Assembly (NCBI RefSeq): GCF_000347775.1 | Contig: NZ_APAT01000015.1 | Coordinates: 124,001-188,000 of the forward strand | DNA length: 64,000 bases | Reading direction: 5' to 3' | DNA from: Marinobacter santoriniensis NKSG1 | GTDB lineage: Bacteria > Pseudomonadota > Gammaproteobacteria > Pseudomonadales > Oleiphilaceae | Part shown: in pieces, positions 22,550 through 33,680 of the stretch | Numbering within the stretch: position 1 is the first letter of the stretch | Layout of the letters: each line of letters opens with the position of its first letter | Made by a program: the position numbers and the translations under genes | Notes under the pieces: generated by a model | What the model was told of the DNA's origin: nothing | The model's database searches: none | Seen by the model: only the letters and a program-made list of their open reading frames with translations

Positions 22550-23770
22550 TCAAATCTCGATGCCATCAAGGTTGGCAATGGTATGAATATCTTTATCGCC
22601 GCGTCCGGAAATGTTGATCACCAACATCTGATCCTTATCCATCTCCGCTGCGAGCTTCACGCCGTAGGCGACCGCATGGGCGGTTTCCAGTGCCGGCATG
22701 ATACCCTCAACCCGGGTCAGTTTCCGGAATCCATCAAGGGCTTCATCGTCGGTGACCGACACATAGTGTGCACGCCCGATATCCTTGAGCCAGGAGTGCT
22801 CGGGGCCCACGCCCGGATAATCCAGCCCGGCACTCACTGAATGAGTGCCTGCAATCTGGCCATTTTCATCTTCCATCAGGTACGTGCGGTTGCCGTGCAG
22901 GACACCCGGGCGACCCGCGCACAGGGGAGCCGCGTGCTGCCCGGTCGCAATGCCAAGACCACCCGCTTCGACGCCGTACAGTTCAACGTTTTCGTCCGCC
23001 AGGAACGGATGGAACATTCCAATGGCATTGGAACCGCCACCCACACAGGCCACCAGCGCATCCGGAAGCTTGCCCGTCTTTTCCAGTGCCTGGCTACGCA
23101 ATTCGCGACCAATTACGGACTGGAAGTCCCGCACCAGCATGGGGTAAGGATGAGGACCGGCTACCGTTCCAATGATATAGAAGGTGTCGTCGACGTTGGT
23201 CACCCAGTCACGCATGGCCTCGTTCATGGCGTCCTTGAGCGTACGGGTGCCGCTTTGAACCGCATGCACCTCAGCACCCAGCAGTTTCATCCGGAAGACG
23301 TTGAGCGACTGTCGCTGGACGTCTTCGGCTCCCATGAAGACATGGCATTCCAGACCGAGCCTGGCGCAGACCGTTGCCGTTGCGACACCATGCTGGCCAG
23401 CCCCGGTTTCCGCGATGATCCGCTTTTTGCCAAGAAACGCCGCCAGCAGAGCCTGGCCGATGGTGTTGTTCACCTTGTGCGCGCCCGTATGATTCAGGTC
23501 TTCCCGTTTCAGCCAGATCTGCGCTCCACCGGTTTCCCGGGTCAGCCGCTCAGCAAAATACAGCGGGCTTGGGCGACCGACATAGTCGGCCAGATCCTTG
23601 TCAAACTTTGCCTGAAACTCGGGATCCTGTTTGAGCTGAAGGTATTCCTTCTCCAGCGTCATCAGCGAATCCATCAGGGTTTCGGATACAAACCGTCCGC
23701 CAAAGGCACCGAAGTGACCCCGTGCATCAGGAAGTGCGCTCAGCATTTCTTCAGTCAGTTTTACAGACAC
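22550..23770 (-). CDS. trpB: Tryptophan synthase beta chain
   Basis: This PLP enzyme joins indole and serine to give tryptophan. With a GTG start at 23770 it has 406 residues. GAGGT lies a few bases upstream and the N-terminus reads [15 protein letters not shown]. An ATG at 23746 is the alternative, and the longest frame (from 23842) lies too deep in trpF. The PLP lysine is K99 in [10 protein letters not shown]. The phosphate-binding loop reads [11 protein letters not shown], and the catalytic glutamate lies in YGVEAGG. It overlaps the trpF end by 20 bases and precedes trpA. Confidence 0.95.
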   Translation of the reverse strand: MSVKLTEEMLSALPDARGHFGAFGGRFVSETLMDSLMTLEKEYLQLKQDPEFQAKFDKDLADYVGRPSPLYFAERLTRETGGAQIWLKREDLNHTGAHKVNNTIGQALLAAFLGKKRIIAETGAGQHGVATATVCARLGLECHVFMGAEDVQRQSLNVFRMKLLGAEVHAVQSGTRTLKDAMNEAMRDWVTNVDDTFYIIGTVAGPHPYPMLVRDFQSVIGRELRSQALEKTGKLPDALVACVGGGSNAIGMFHPFLADENVELYGVEAGGLGIATGQHAAPLCAGRPGVLHGNRTYLMEDENGQIAGTHSVSAGLDYPGVGPEHSWLKDIGRAHYVSVTDDEALDGFRKLTRVEGIMPALETAHAVAYGVKLAAEMDKDQMLVINISGRGDKDIHTIANLDGIEI

Positions 23771-24380
23771 GGTGAACCTCTTTGATGAAATCGGAAATTT
23801 TCTGGATATCCTTGATGCCCTTGCTACGCTCGACTCCGCCACTGACGTCCACGGCCCATGGCTTCACCCGTGTTACGGCGTCGGCTACGTTAGCAGATGA
23901 CAATCCGCCGGCCAATATCAGGGGCATGGAGCGACGGGCCGGGATCAGATCCCAGTTAAACGATTGGCCTGTTCCTCCGAACTTGTCCGGAGCCCAGGCG
24001 TCAACCAGCAGACCGCTTGCGCCCTGATAATCGGAAAAGGCCTGTTCGATCTGGCCCTCTTCACGCACCCGCACCGCCTTTATCCATCGACGTCCGAAGC
24101 TGCGGCAAAATTCCGGTGATTCGTCGCCATGGAACTGAAGCAAGTCCAGAGGCACTCTATTCAGAACCTCGTTTACGAAATCCGGTTGCGGGTTCACGAA
24201 CAGCCCCACCGCCGATACGAACGCAGGAACCTCCCTGGCCAACGCCACCGCATGATCCACGGTCACCGACCTGGGGCTGGGCTCGAAAAACACAAATCCG
24301 ACGGCGTCTGCGCCGCAACCTACTGCAGCACTGACGTCTTCCGAACGAGTCAATCCGCAGATTTTGACACGGGTGCTCAT
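23751..24380 (-). CDS. trpF: Phosphoribosylanthranilate isomerase
   Basis: It converts phosphoribosylanthranilate to CdRP in tryptophan synthesis. The 209-residue TIM-barrel protein starts [16 protein letters not shown], with the catalytic Cys in KICGLTR. The general acid Asp lies in [11 protein letters not shown] and the C-terminal phosphate loop is [14 protein letters not shown]. The ATG overlaps the truA stop by 4 bases. It is encoded as a separate protein and not fused to TrpC, as in Pseudomonas. Confidence 0.95.
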   Translation of the reverse strand: MSTRVKICGLTRSEDVSAAVGCGADAVGFVFFEPSPRSVTVDHAVALAREVPAFVSAVGLFVNPQPDFVNEVLNRVPLDLLQFHGDESPEFCRSFGRRWIKAVRVREEGQIEQAFSDYQGASGLLVDAWAPDKFGGTGQSFNWDLIPARRSMPLILAGGLSSANVADAVTRVKPWAVDVSGGVERSKGIKDIQKISDFIKEVHRVCKTD

Positions 24381-25285
24381 GAGCCGCCTTTCGCCTGTTT
24401 CGGGTGGATGTGAGTGGGCTCGATCGGCCGGTTTTCATCGTTTTCAAACCATGGCGACACGAATGCCGGGCCACACTCCGCACTGGGTACCCCATACTGT
24501 GAAGGATAACCCACATCGACCAGGTAAAGCCCGTCCGGCGGCGCGGTAACGCCAGCGAGCCGGCGATCCCGTGAGGCCAGAACCTCGTCAATCCATTCCG
24601 GAGCCTGAAGGCCCTGCCCAACCGCCATCAGTGCCCCGGCTATATTACGCACCATGTGATGAAGGAACGCATTGGCCTGCACATCAATTACGATGAATGA
24701 GCCTCTTCGGGTTACCGAAATTTGCTCAAGGAAACGGACAGGCGTCCGGGATTGGCACCCGGCGGCGCGGAACGACGTAAAATCATGCTCACCGACCAGA
24801 ACCTGGGCCGCACGATGCATGACCTCGGTGTCCAGCGGTCGGAACGTCCAACTGACCTGGCCGCGAAGGATCCCCGGACGGACCGGATGGTTATAGATTA
24901 TGTATCGGTAGCGACGATAGATAGCCGAAAACCGGGCGTGGAAATCATCGACTCCCTGCCCCGCCCAATGCACTGCGATGTCATCAGGCAAAGCGGTATT
25001 GATTCCCATGACCCAGGAGCGCAGGTTCCTGATCGAGCCGGTATCAAAATGGGCAATCTGATAACTCGCGTGAACGCCCGCGTCGGTACGCCCGGCACAC
25101 ACAAGTTCTACGGGTTGGTCGGCCACCCTGGAGACAGCCCTGGCAAGCTCACCTTCAACGGAGCGCACACCGGACTTCTGCATCTGCCACCCATGAAACG
25201 CCCGGCCGTCGTATTCAAAAGCCAACGCCACGCGGCCATTGCCGATTGGCGTATCTGTTGTCAGTTGTTGCAGTTGCTGGAACAA
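24377..25285 (-). CDS. truA: tRNA pseudouridine(38-40) synthase TruA
   Basis: It makes pseudouridine at tRNA positions 38-40. It has 302 residues from a TTG at 25285, with catalytic Asp68 in [11 protein letters not shown]. Core motifs are [20 protein letters not shown] at the N-terminus and the [13 protein letters not shown] helix. No ATG precedes the conserved N-terminus. TTG at 25285 (GGAAA upstream) and GTG at 25231 are the options, so the start is uncertain by about 18 residues. It begins just after the fimV terminator and leads the trpF-trpBA-accD run, coupled to trpF by ATGA. Confidence 0.92.
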   Translation of the reverse strand: MFQQLQQLTTDTPIGNGRVALAFEYDGRAFHGWQMQKSGVRSVEGELARAVSRVADQPVELVCAGRTDAGVHASYQIAHFDTGSIRNLRSWVMGINTALPDDIAVHWAGQGVDDFHARFSAIYRRYRYIIYNHPVRPGILRGQVSWTFRPLDTEVMHRAAQVLVGEHDFTSFRAAGCQSRTPVRFLEQISVTRRGSFIVIDVQANAFLHHMVRNIAGALMAVGQGLQAPEWIDEVLASRDRRLAGVTAPPDGLYLVDVGYPSQYGVPSAECGPAFVSPWFENDENRPIEPTHIHPKQAKGGS

Positions 25286-25311
25286 AAGGAATTTCCGAAA
25301 AACCCGTGCTA

Positions 25312-25357
25312 CAAAAACAAAGCGCCGGCTTTACCCGGTAAACCCGGAGCCGGCGCT
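25312..25357 (-). terminator. Rho-independent terminator after fimV
   Basis: A 10-pair stem (AGCGCCGGCT against AGCCGGCGCT) is followed on the minus strand by a T-rich tract. It separates fimV from truA, so truA needs its own promoter or read-through. Confidence 0.9.
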
Positions 25358-25385
25358 CGTCACCAATAGTGGCGATTATAACGGA

Positions 25386-28300
25386 TCAGGACAGATTTTT
25401 AAGGAGATCCTGAGCTTCCGCCTTCTGCTCATCGTTTCCTTCCAGGGCCACCTCTTCGAGAATGTCCCTGGCACCATCACTGTCACCCATCTCGATATAG
25501 GCGCGGGCGAGATCCAGCTTGGTTGCCGCTTCGTCGGTTCCGGCCAGGAAATCGAAATCGTCGTCGTCGCCGAGATCGCTTTCGTCCAGATCAAGCGACT
25601 GCGACCGGCTCTCTGGCGCTTCCGGCTCCTCGCTGACTTCCTCACTGGCTACCGGGACCTCTTCCTCAGACAGATCGTCAGCAGACGGAGATTCCTGCTC
25701 AGCCAGGTTTTCGAGAGAACCCAGATCGCCCAGCTCCTCGGTGTCGGCCACTTCCTGTTCGGCACTGGGCTCTTCGCCCTCACCGAGAACATCGCCCTCG
25801 CTCAGGGTATCCTCGAGATCAAGCTCCTCATCAAGTTCCGGAGTCTCTTCCTCACCGTGGTTCGTGCTATCGGCGGAATCCGAGAATTCCTCCATCAGCG
25901 CCAGATCTTCATCGGAGACGTCCAGTTCAAGGTCATCGAGTGAGGACTCTTCCATTTCCTCGCCACCGAGCTCCTCCTCATCATCGGCGACTTTGTCGAG
26001 TTCGGCATCAAGCTCGTCAAGGAAGGACTCGTCCAGGCCATCGAACTCCTGCTCGGCACTGGTTTCGTCACCGCCAAGATCATCCGCAGATACCGTTTCC
26101 TCGGAGTCAGCGGCAGTGTCGGCTTCGCCGAGATCGCTGGACGCCTCTTCAGCCGTCTCCTCGAGCTCGCCAAGGTCGAAGTCGAGACTCAGATCTTCTT
26201 CTTTCTCGCCGGCGGTTTCCGGCTGCTCTCCCTGATCCTCAAGATCAATTTCCAGGGAGGAATAGTCTGTTTCATCGGCGTCACCGGCCGCTTCGACGTC
26301 GCCAGACTCCTCGGACGCCTCTTCCCGCTCCGGCATGTCGAATTCGATCATGTCATCGCGCTCGTCGGTGGCCGCTTCTTCCGATGAAGATTCAGCCTGC
26401 TCGACTTCGCTCAGGTCAAAATCGGCAATATCCGAATCAAAGTCGCCGAATTCGTTCTCGACTTCTTCCTGTTTGCCGGAATCATACTGATCGGCAAGCA
26501 GCTCATCGGAAAGATCCACTTCTTCGTCGGTGCCAGTTTCAGAACCGGATGTTTCGGTGGCCTCTTCACCGGATCCAAAGGAATCCGAGCGCAACTGGGA
26601 TTCCAGGTCATCGATGCTGGGCATCGCCTCGGCCTCTTCCAGACGCTCCCGCAGGACGTTGGCTTCGGCAAGGGCCTGCTCATCATCGAGCGCTTCAACT
26701 TCGCCATACTGTTTTTCGAAGGAGTCCCGGTCCTGGCTGTCCGCATACACACCCAGAAGCTTCAGACGCAGATCGGTGCGGCTGGGCTCGCGTGAGATCG
26801 CGGTCTCCAGGGTTTGCGCTGCCTGGTCATGACGACCATAGGCAATATAGGCATCGGCCTCGGAGATCGCATCCCCTTCTCCGGCTTTTTCCGTTTCTTC
26901 TTCGTCCAGGCTCAGATCGAATGAATCAGAACCTTCTTCATTCTCGCTGTTCAGCTGCTCGTAAAACGCTTTCTCCCGGTTCGCATTCCTGCGGGCCAAC
27001 AGCAGCAGCAACAGCAGCAGAACGATCAGACCACCACCAAGACCGATCTGATACATGGGATTGTTCAGGATCCGGTCGATGATGTTCCCGGGGAAGCCCT
27101 TTTCCTGTGCAGCTGGTTGAGCCGCTGCCTGCGGGCTTTCCTGCTGGGCAGGCTCCTCGGCGCTCGGAGCCGCTACCTGGGGCTGAGCGGAATCAGGCGA
27201 TTCACTGGCGGCCGGTTGAGCCGGCTCCTGTGCTGTCGCCTCTGCTGAGCCGGATTCTGCCTGGTTTTCGGTCATCGAGGTCTGGGGCTGTTCTACCTGG
27301 CCGGTTTCAGGCGCGGCTTCGGCAGCAGCCCCCGAATCTGCCATGGCTGACTCGCCCTGAGCTGAACCGGGTTCGCCGGCCGCAGCGGCCTCTGGCTGAT
27401 CTGCGTTCTCAGGCATAGCCCCCTGATCAGGCGCGGTCTCGGCAACGTCGCTGCCGGTATCCGCCTCGGGGGAACCCGATGTGGCAGGGGCAGGTTGTGC
27501 CTGATCCTGCTCTCCAGTCATTTGCTGGAGGTCCGCCAACTGGCTGTTCTTCAGTTCGAGCAAGCGCTGGAGGGTCTGAACCTGATCCTGCAGATCTTCG
27601 ACGCGGCTGTTGAGGTCGGCATTTTCACGCCGCGCACTCTCCAGTTCTTCCATAGCCACGGCGTTTCCGGCATCGACACCGCCCGGCAGTTTACTGTCCC
27701 CGCCGGCGGAACCGCCATCGGCCGTATCCTTGGCGCCCTTATTATCAGCAACAAGGAGCTTGAGCTCGTCGCCGCCGGAAGACGCCGCGGCAGTGTCCTG
27801 GGTCGGCGCCTTGGTCGCTGTCGCATCCACGGTACGCTTCGGAGACTTGAACTCTTCATTCTGCTGACTGACCAGACGCGTGGCTTCCGCCCGGCTGCGC
27901 TGCTGAATCTGTTCAAGTGACGGAATACGGAGCACTTCTCCCCGCTTGAGGCGGTTGATATTCCCACCCATGAACGCATCGGGGTTCTGGTCCTGCAGGG
28001 CGAGCATCACCTGCTGCATCGAGACACTGTTGTTCGGCCGAACCTGGGCAGCAATGGTCCACAGGGTGTCGGAGGGGCCGGTCGGCCCGAAGGTGTCCGC
28101 GGCATAACGACCTGAATCGGCCATTGCACGTTCTGTCTGCGCCTGGCGACGTACAGACTCGGGACTTCTTGCAGGCTCGGTCCGGCTGGTGCTTGCGGCG
28201 GGCGTGGTGGGAGCAGCGACCTGCTCCTTGACGCCGGACTGCTCAGCGTAGACGGGGGGATCGACGAGAACCGCGTATTCCCTCATCAGGCGACCGTTCG

Positions 28301-28646
28301 GCCAGGTCAGCTCAAGCAGGAAGTTCAGGTAGGGCTCGCGAAGCGGCTCTCTGGACGACACGTTCACGACCAGATTGCCGTCCGTACCCGTCACCACCTC
28401 GAAACGGAGCTTACTCAGAAACTGGCTGCGATCCAGGCCCACTCTCTCGTAGGCGGATTCAGGGGCCAGATTGACGAAGACATCGCCGGGACTGACACCC
28501 TCGCTCTGCGGCAGAACAATCTCCGCATCCAACGGCTCGTTCAGATAGGACTGAAGTTCAATCTCTCCAAGGCCAAGGGCCTGTGCGACGCCCGAACCGA
28601 GCCCTCCCGCCAGAGCCAGTGCAACCGCAAGCTTGCGTACCTTCAT
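25386..28646 (-). CDS. fimV: FimV-like pilus assembly and polar hub protein
   Basis: FimV is an inner-membrane protein with a periplasmic LysM domain, needed for type IV pilus function and polar organisation. The protein has 1086 residues. A signal peptide ends near GVAQA and the conserved FimV N-terminus LGLGEIELQSYLNEPLDAEI follows. A LysM domain at about residues 190-245 starts LWTIAAQVRPNN. A coiled coil lies at about 330-375 and a membrane span near 535. A very acidic cytoplasmic repeat region ends in the FimV C-terminal domain (LDLARAYIEMGDSDGARDIL). The ATG at 28646 has AAGGAA upstream; a longer frame to 28688 hides the signal peptide. Confidence 0.94.
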   Translation of the reverse strand: MKVRKLAVALALAGGLGSGVAQALGLGEIELQSYLNEPLDAEIVLPQSEGVSPGDVFVNLAPESAYERVGLDRSQFLSKLRFEVVTGTDGNLVVNVSSREPLREPYLNFLLELTWPNGRLMREYAVLVDPPVYAEQSGVKEQVAAPTTPAASTSRTEPARSPESVRRQAQTERAMADSGRYAADTFGPTGPSDTLWTIAAQVRPNNSVSMQQVMLALQDQNPDAFMGGNINRLKRGEVLRIPSLEQIQQRSRAEATRLVSQQNEEFKSPKRTVDATATKAPTQDTAAASSGGDELKLLVADNKGAKDTADGGSAGGDSKLPGGVDAGNAVAMEELESARRENADLNSRVEDLQDQVQTLQRLLELKNSQLADLQQMTGEQDQAQPAPATSGSPEADTGSDVAETAPDQGAMPENADQPEAAAAGEPGSAQGESAMADSGAAAEAAPETGQVEQPQTSMTENQAESGSAEATAQEPAQPAASESPDSAQPQVAAPSAEEPAQQESPQAAAQPAAQEKGFPGNIIDRILNNPMYQIGLGGGLIVLLLLLLLLARRNANREKAFYEQLNSENEEGSDSFDLSLDEEETEKAGEGDAISEADAYIAYGRHDQAAQTLETAISREPSRTDLRLKLLGVYADSQDRDSFEKQYGEVEALDDEQALAEANVLRERLEEAEAMPSIDDLESQLRSDSFGSGEEATETSGSETGTDEEVDLSDELLADQYDSGKQEEVENEFGDFDSDIADFDLSEVEQAESSSEEAATDERDDMIEFDMPEREEASEESGDVEAAGDADETDYSSLEIDLEDQGEQPETAGEKEEDLSLDFDLGELEETAEEASSDLGEADTAADSEETVSADDLGGDETSAEQEFDGLDESFLDELDAELDKVADDEEELGGEEMEESSLDDLELDVSDEDLALMEEFSDSADSTNHGEEETPELDEELDLEDTLSEGDVLGEGEEPSAEQEVADTEELGDLGSLENLAEQESPSADDLSEEEVPVASEEVSEEPEAPESRSQSLDLDESDLGDDDDFDFLAGTDEAATKLDLARAYIEMGDSDGARDILEEVALEGNDEQKAEAQDLLKNLS

Positions 28647-28862
28647 GCTTTTTCCTTTCCAGTCTCCGTTATTCGTTGCTGCTTTCATTCAAACAGAATC
28701 GGATGAGGTTGGATGACTTCCGTCTGGATATTGTTCGTTATTATGTCGTTATTTTAATAGTCAATTTCGCAAGTATTGTTGATAAAACTTCTTTTATCAA
28801 TCAATCAGCCGCAATCCTTGCACCATTTTTTTATCTATCGCACGGAACTGCCTACCGTCCTT
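28647..28862 (-). promoter_or_regulatory. AT-rich upstream region of fimV with an inverted repeat
   Basis: This stretch upstream of fimV is far more AT-rich than its surroundings and codes for nothing convincing. It holds a perfect inverted repeat, TGATAAAA-4-TTTTATCA, at 28780-28799. A possible minus-strand promoter has TTGACT (28759-28764) and TAATAA (28738-28743) but only 15 bases between them, so it is tentative. Confidence 0.45.
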
Positions 28863-28902
28863 GAAAATAACAGGGGCGGAGGCCGAAATCAGCCTCCGCC
28901 CC
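28863..28902 (-). terminator. Rho-independent terminator after asd
   Basis: An 11-pair GC-rich stem (GGGGCGGAGGC at 28873-28883 against 28892-28902) is followed on the minus strand by TGTTATTTTC. It ends the asd transcript before the fimV promoter region. Confidence 0.92.
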
Positions 28903-28960
28903 TCAACCGGTTTCCTGAAACCGGACACAGTTGGCATTAATGACCACTGTGTAACATTTC

Positions 28961-30076
28961 TTAACGCTCCTGAAGGATCCGGAGCATCCGCCTGAGCGGC
29001 TCTGCGGCTCCCCACAGCAGCTGATCACCAACGGTGAACGCGGAAATGTATTCCGGCCCCATCGACAGCTTCCGGATCCGGCCAATCGGAATACTGAGCG
29101 TTCCGGTCACTTTCGCCGGGGTCAGCTCTTCCATGGTGGCATCCTTCTCGTTCGGGATGACCTTGACCCAGTCATTGGCGCCGGCAAGCGTGCTCTCGAT
29201 CTCGGAGACCGACAGATCCTTTTTCAGCTTGATGGTCAATGCCTGGCTGTGGGAACGCATGGCACCGATTCGGACACAGAGACCATCGATCGGGATCGGG
29301 TTATCGCTCCGGCCCAGAATTTTGTTGGTCTCAACGCCGGCCTTCCACTCTTCCTTGCTCATCCCGTTGTCGAGCTGCTTGTCGATAAACGGAATCAGGC
29401 TCCCGGCAAGCGGAACACCAAAGTTATCGGTGGGGAATTCACCGGAACGCATGGTGTCGGTCACCTTGCGGTCGATATCGAGGATCGCAGAGGAAGGGTC
29501 CTCCAGCTCGGATTTCACCGTACCGTTGAGTGCCCCCATCTGGTTCAGCAACTCACGCATGTGCTTGGCACCCGACCCGGACGCCGCCTGATAGGTCATC
29601 GGTGATACCCACTCGATCAGGTCCTGCTCAAGCAGACCACCTAAAGCCAGCATCATCAGGCTTACGGTGCAGTTACCGCCGATGTAATCCTTCACGCCCT
29701 TATCGAGCGCGGCATCGATCACGCTGCGGTTCACCGGGTCCAGAACAATCACCGAATGATCGACCATCCGCAGGGTCGAGGCAGCATCGATCCAGTAACC
29801 TTGCCAGCCTGCATCACGCAGCTTCTGGTATACCTCGGTGGTGTAGTCGCCACCCTGACAGGTTACGATGACATCCATGGTTTTCAGGGTGTCGATATCA
29901 AACGCATCCTGGAGCGGAGGCACACCCTCTTTACCGACATCCGGAGCCGGCTTCCCGGTCTGGGAAGTGGAAAAAAATACCGGATCGATGTCGGCGAAAT
30001 CGTTTTCTTCACGCATGCGCTGCATGAGGACAGAGCCCACCATGCCACGCCAGCCTACAAGTCCAACTCGCTTCAT
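28961..30076 (-). CDS. asd: Aspartate-semialdehyde dehydrogenase
   Basis: It reduces aspartyl phosphate to the semialdehyde for Lys, Met, Thr and diaminopimelate. The 371-residue protein starts [20 protein letters not shown] with the NADPH loop. The catalytic cysteine is C136 in GGNCTVSLM. Length and the [14 protein letters not shown] motif match the E. coli-type enzyme. It lies between leuB and fimV as in P. aeruginosa. Its own terminator lies downstream, and 132 bases separate it from leuB upstream. Confidence 0.96.
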   Translation of the reverse strand: MKRVGLVGWRGMVGSVLMQRMREENDFADIDPVFFSTSQTGKPAPDVGKEGVPPLQDAFDIDTLKTMDVIVTCQGGDYTTEVYQKLRDAGWQGYWIDAASTLRMVDHSVIVLDPVNRSVIDAALDKGVKDYIGGNCTVSLMMLALGGLLEQDLIEWVSPMTYQAASGSGAKHMRELLNQMGALNGTVKSELEDPSSAILDIDRKVTDTMRSGEFPTDNFGVPLAGSLIPFIDKQLDNGMSKEEWKAGVETNKILGRSDNPIPIDGLCVRIGAMRSHSQALTIKLKKDLSVSEIESTLAGANDWVKVIPNEKDATMEELTPAKVTGTLSIPIGRIRKLSMGPEYISAFTVGDQLLWGAAEPLRRMLRILQER

Positions 30077-30208
30077 GTGCGACCTTTGAACCTCGTTTTT
30101 TATGCCCGCCCTTTACCGTTATCGCTGGCAGGGACAGGATGGATGATCCCGCGGCAACTGCATCCTGTTGCCGTCGGGTCTCAAATATAACGGATCGGGC
30201 CACGCCGC
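30077..30208 (-). other. leuB-asd spacer with a stem-loop
   Basis: The spacer contains CGGCAAC and GTTGCCG (within 30153-30180) able to pair with partly matching flanks. No T tract follows on the minus strand, so a classical terminator for leuB is not supported. Promoter boxes for asd are not clear. Confidence 0.35.
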
Positions 30209-31282
<1,074 letters not shown>

Positions 31283-31312
31283 GGAACGTTTCCTTAAGCT
31301 TTGAGTGTTTGA

Positions 31313-31960
31313 TCAGTTGCCGGCGTTGAACAGCCAGGGTGCCGTCTGTTTGCGCTTTGCTTCGTACTCGCGGATCAGGTCGGCGTCTTCAAGGGTGACC
31401 CCGATGTCATCCAGACCGTTCAGCAAACAGTGGCGGCGGAAGTCGTCTACATCGAAGCCGAAGGACTCGCCGGACGGCGTGATTACCGTTTTCGCCTCCA
31501 GATCCACGGTCAACTGATAGCCTTCGTTCTCTTCTGTTTCCCGGAAAAGCTGATCGACCACTTCCTCAGGTAAAACAATCGGTAACAAGCCATTCTTAAA
31601 GCAGTTATTGTAGAAAATATCCGCAAAGCTCGGCGCGATAATGACCCGAAACCCAAAATCGTCCAGTGCCCAGGGCGCGTGTTCCCGGCTGGAACCGCAG
31701 CCGAAGTTGCTGCGGGCCAACAGCACACTGGCGTTTTTATAGCGATCCTGATTCAGAATGAAGTCCGGGTTCAGCGGACGCTGAGAGCAATCCTGGTCCG
31801 GCTTGCCTTCATCCAGGTAACGCAGTTCATCAAACAGGTTCGGGCCGAAGCCGGTCCGCTTGATGGACTTCAGAAATTGCTTGGGAATGATCATGTCCGT
31901 GTCCACATTGGAACGGTCCATGGGGGCAACAATACCCTGGTGTTGCGTAAATGCGCGCAT
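31313..31960 (-). CDS. leuD: 3-isopropylmalate dehydratase small subunit
   Basis: With LeuC it isomerises 2- to 3-isopropylmalate. The 215-residue protein shows [20 protein letters not shown] at the N-terminus and the swivel-domain signature [22 protein letters not shown] precedes the ATG. It lies 17 bases after leuC in the same transcript. Confidence 0.97.
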   Translation of the reverse strand: MRAFTQHQGIVAPMDRSNVDTDMIIPKQFLKSIKRTGFGPNLFDELRYLDEGKPDQDCSQRPLNPDFILNQDRYKNASVLLARSNFGCGSSREHAPWALDDFGFRVIIAPSFADIFYNNCFKNGLLPIVLPEEVVDQLFRETEENEGYQLTVDLEAKTVITPSGESFGFDVDDFRRHCLLNGLDDIGVTLEDADLIREYEAKRKQTAPWLFNAGN

Positions 31961-31977
31961 GGTCTCTCTCCTGTGGC

Positions 31978-33396
31978 TCAGTGCATCAATTCACGGACAT
32001 CAACGAAATGGCCGGTCACTGCGGCGGCCGCTGCCATGGCAGGACTCACCAGGTGGGTACGCCCACCAAAGCCCTGACGGCCCTCGAAGTTACGGTTGGA
32101 GGTGGAGGCACAATGCTCACCCTGGCCCAGCTTGTCTGCATTCATCGCCAGGCACATGGAACAACCGGGATCGCGCCATTCCAGCCCCGCTTCGATAAAG
32201 ATCTTGTCGAGGCCTTCCTGCTCAGCCTGGACCTTCACCAGACCTGAACCGGGCACCACCATGGCCTGCTTGAGGCTCGGGGATACCTTGCGCCCTTTGA
32301 CCACCGCCGCGGCTTCCCGCAGGTCTTCGATGCGGCTGTTGGTGCAGGATCCAATAAACACGCGATCGAGCTGGATATCGGTGATTTTCTGATTCGGCTC
32401 CAGCCCCATGTACTTCAATGCACGGACAATCCCCTCGCGCTTGATCGGGTCCTCTTCCCGGGCGGGATCGGGAACGGCACCATCCACACCGGTGACCATT
32501 TCCGGGGAGGTGCCCCAGCTGACCTGCGGCATGATCGCCGCCCCGTCCAACTCGACGACTTTGTCGAACTCTGCGTCGTCATCACTGTGCAGGGTGTTCC
32601 AGTACGCGACCGCCTTGTCCCACTGATCACCTTTTGGTGAAAACGGGCGTCCACGGACATAATCGATGGTGGTCTCATCGACACCCACCATGCCCACGCG
32701 GGCGCCGGCTTCGATGGACATGTTGCAGATGGTCATCCTGCCTTCCATGCTCAGGCCGCGAATGGCTTCGCCACCGAATTCGATTGCATACCCGGTTCCA
32801 CCAGCGGTGCCGATCTTGCCGATGATGGCCAGCACGACGTCTTTGCCGGTCACGCCGGGGCCGAGCTTGCCGTTCACCTTCACCAGCATGTTTTTCATCT
32901 TTTTCTGGACCAGGCACTGGGTCGCCAGTACGTGCTCCACTTCAGAGGTGCCAATGCCGTGAGCCAGGCACCCGAACGCTCCGTGCGTTGAGGTATGGCT
33001 ATCGCCACACACGATGCTCATACCCGGCAGAGTGGCGCCCTGCTCTGGTCCGATCACGTGCACGATACCCTGGCGCTGATCCTTGATCTTGAATTCGAGG
33101 ATCCCGAACTCGTCGCAGTTCTTGTCCAGGGTTTCAACCTGGGTGCGCGAAACGGGATCAACGATGCCGTCGATGCCTTTATCCCGGTCTGTGGTCGGGA
33201 CGTTATGATCCGGTGTCGCAATGTTGGCGTCGATCCGCCAGGGTTTCCGTCCTGCCAGGCGGAGGCCTTCGAAAGCCTGGGGCGAAGTCACTTCGTGCAG
33301 CAGCTGGCGATCGATATAGATCAACGCGGAACCGTCGTCCCGCTGCTTGACCAGATGGTCGTCCCACAATTTGTCGTATAAGGTCTTGCCCGCCAT
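31978..33396 (-). CDS. leuC: 3-isopropylmalate dehydratase large subunit
   Basis: This aconitase-family subunit of 472 residues carries the 4Fe-4S cluster. Cluster cysteines lie in [13 protein letters not shown] and [11 protein letters not shown]. The N-terminus is [13 protein letters not shown], and [15 protein letters not shown] is typical of the family. It is the first gene of leuC-leuD-leuB and is divergent from a LysR regulator gene. leuA, coding for isopropylmalate synthase, is not in the window. Confidence 0.97.
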   Translation of the reverse strand: MAGKTLYDKLWDDHLVKQRDDGSALIYIDRQLLHEVTSPQAFEGLRLAGRKPWRIDANIATPDHNVPTTDRDKGIDGIVDPVSRTQVETLDKNCDEFGILEFKIKDQRQGIVHVIGPEQGATLPGMSIVCGDSHTSTHGAFGCLAHGIGTSEVEHVLATQCLVQKKMKNMLVKVNGKLGPGVTGKDVVLAIIGKIGTAGGTGYAIEFGGEAIRGLSMEGRMTICNMSIEAGARVGMVGVDETTIDYVRGRPFSPKGDQWDKAVAYWNTLHSDDDAEFDKVVELDGAAIMPQVSWGTSPEMVTGVDGAVPDPAREEDPIKREGIVRALKYMGLEPNQKITDIQLDRVFIGSCTNSRIEDLREAAAVVKGRKVSPSLKQAMVVPGSGLVKVQAEQEGLDKIFIEAGLEWRDPGCSMCLAMNADKLGQGEHCASTSNRNFEGRQGFGGRTHLVSPAMAAAAAVTGHFVDVRELMH

Positions 33397-33496
33397 GGTT
33401 CTCTCTCACTCTCTGGGGGTTTCTGGTGTTTGGCCATTGATGGCTATCTTACGCCCTCCCTCCGGATAACCTCAATTCATGTTTTTTATTCTTTGC

Positions 33497-33511
33497 ATTC
33501 CCTTTCGGAAT
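33497..33511. promoter_or_regulatory. Candidate LysR-type operator (T-N11-A) upstream of leuC
   Basis: ATTCC-CTTTC-GGAAT is a perfect inverted repeat with the T-N11-A form of LysR-type sites. It lies about 100 bases before leuC, in the gap shared with a divergent LysR gene. Binding is inferred. Confidence 0.5.
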
Positions 33512-33532
33512 ATTTAAGATTTGGTGCAAGGA

Positions 33533-33640
33533 CCGGGTGGATACGGATTCCCAAAACACGCTCCTCTCGGCACATCCCTGTGGCGCTTGAGCTCCGCCAT
33601 CCATGGCTCCGCACAGTTTTGGCAATCCGTATCCACCCGG
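33533..33640. repeat. Palindromic intergenic element, copy A
   Basis: Two 25-base arms (33533-33557 and 33616-33640) pair with one mismatch around a 58-base core. The core contains ATCCCTGTGGCGCTTGAG and CCATCCATGGC. The element sits between the candidate leuC operator and the LysR start (41 bases ahead of it). Copy B at about 36983-37075 has a similar core but different arms. The pattern suggests a dispersed repeat family whose folded form is preserved. No open reading frame fits it. Confidence 0.75.
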
Positions 33641-33680
33641 CCCCCTGACCCTAAGTGCCTCCAAATTCAGAGCAAACGCT

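Noticed and set aside
25519..26235. Serine-rich plus-strand frame opposite fimV
   Set aside because: Complement of the acidic repeat of FimV; poly-Ser arises from GAA/GAG-rich codons.
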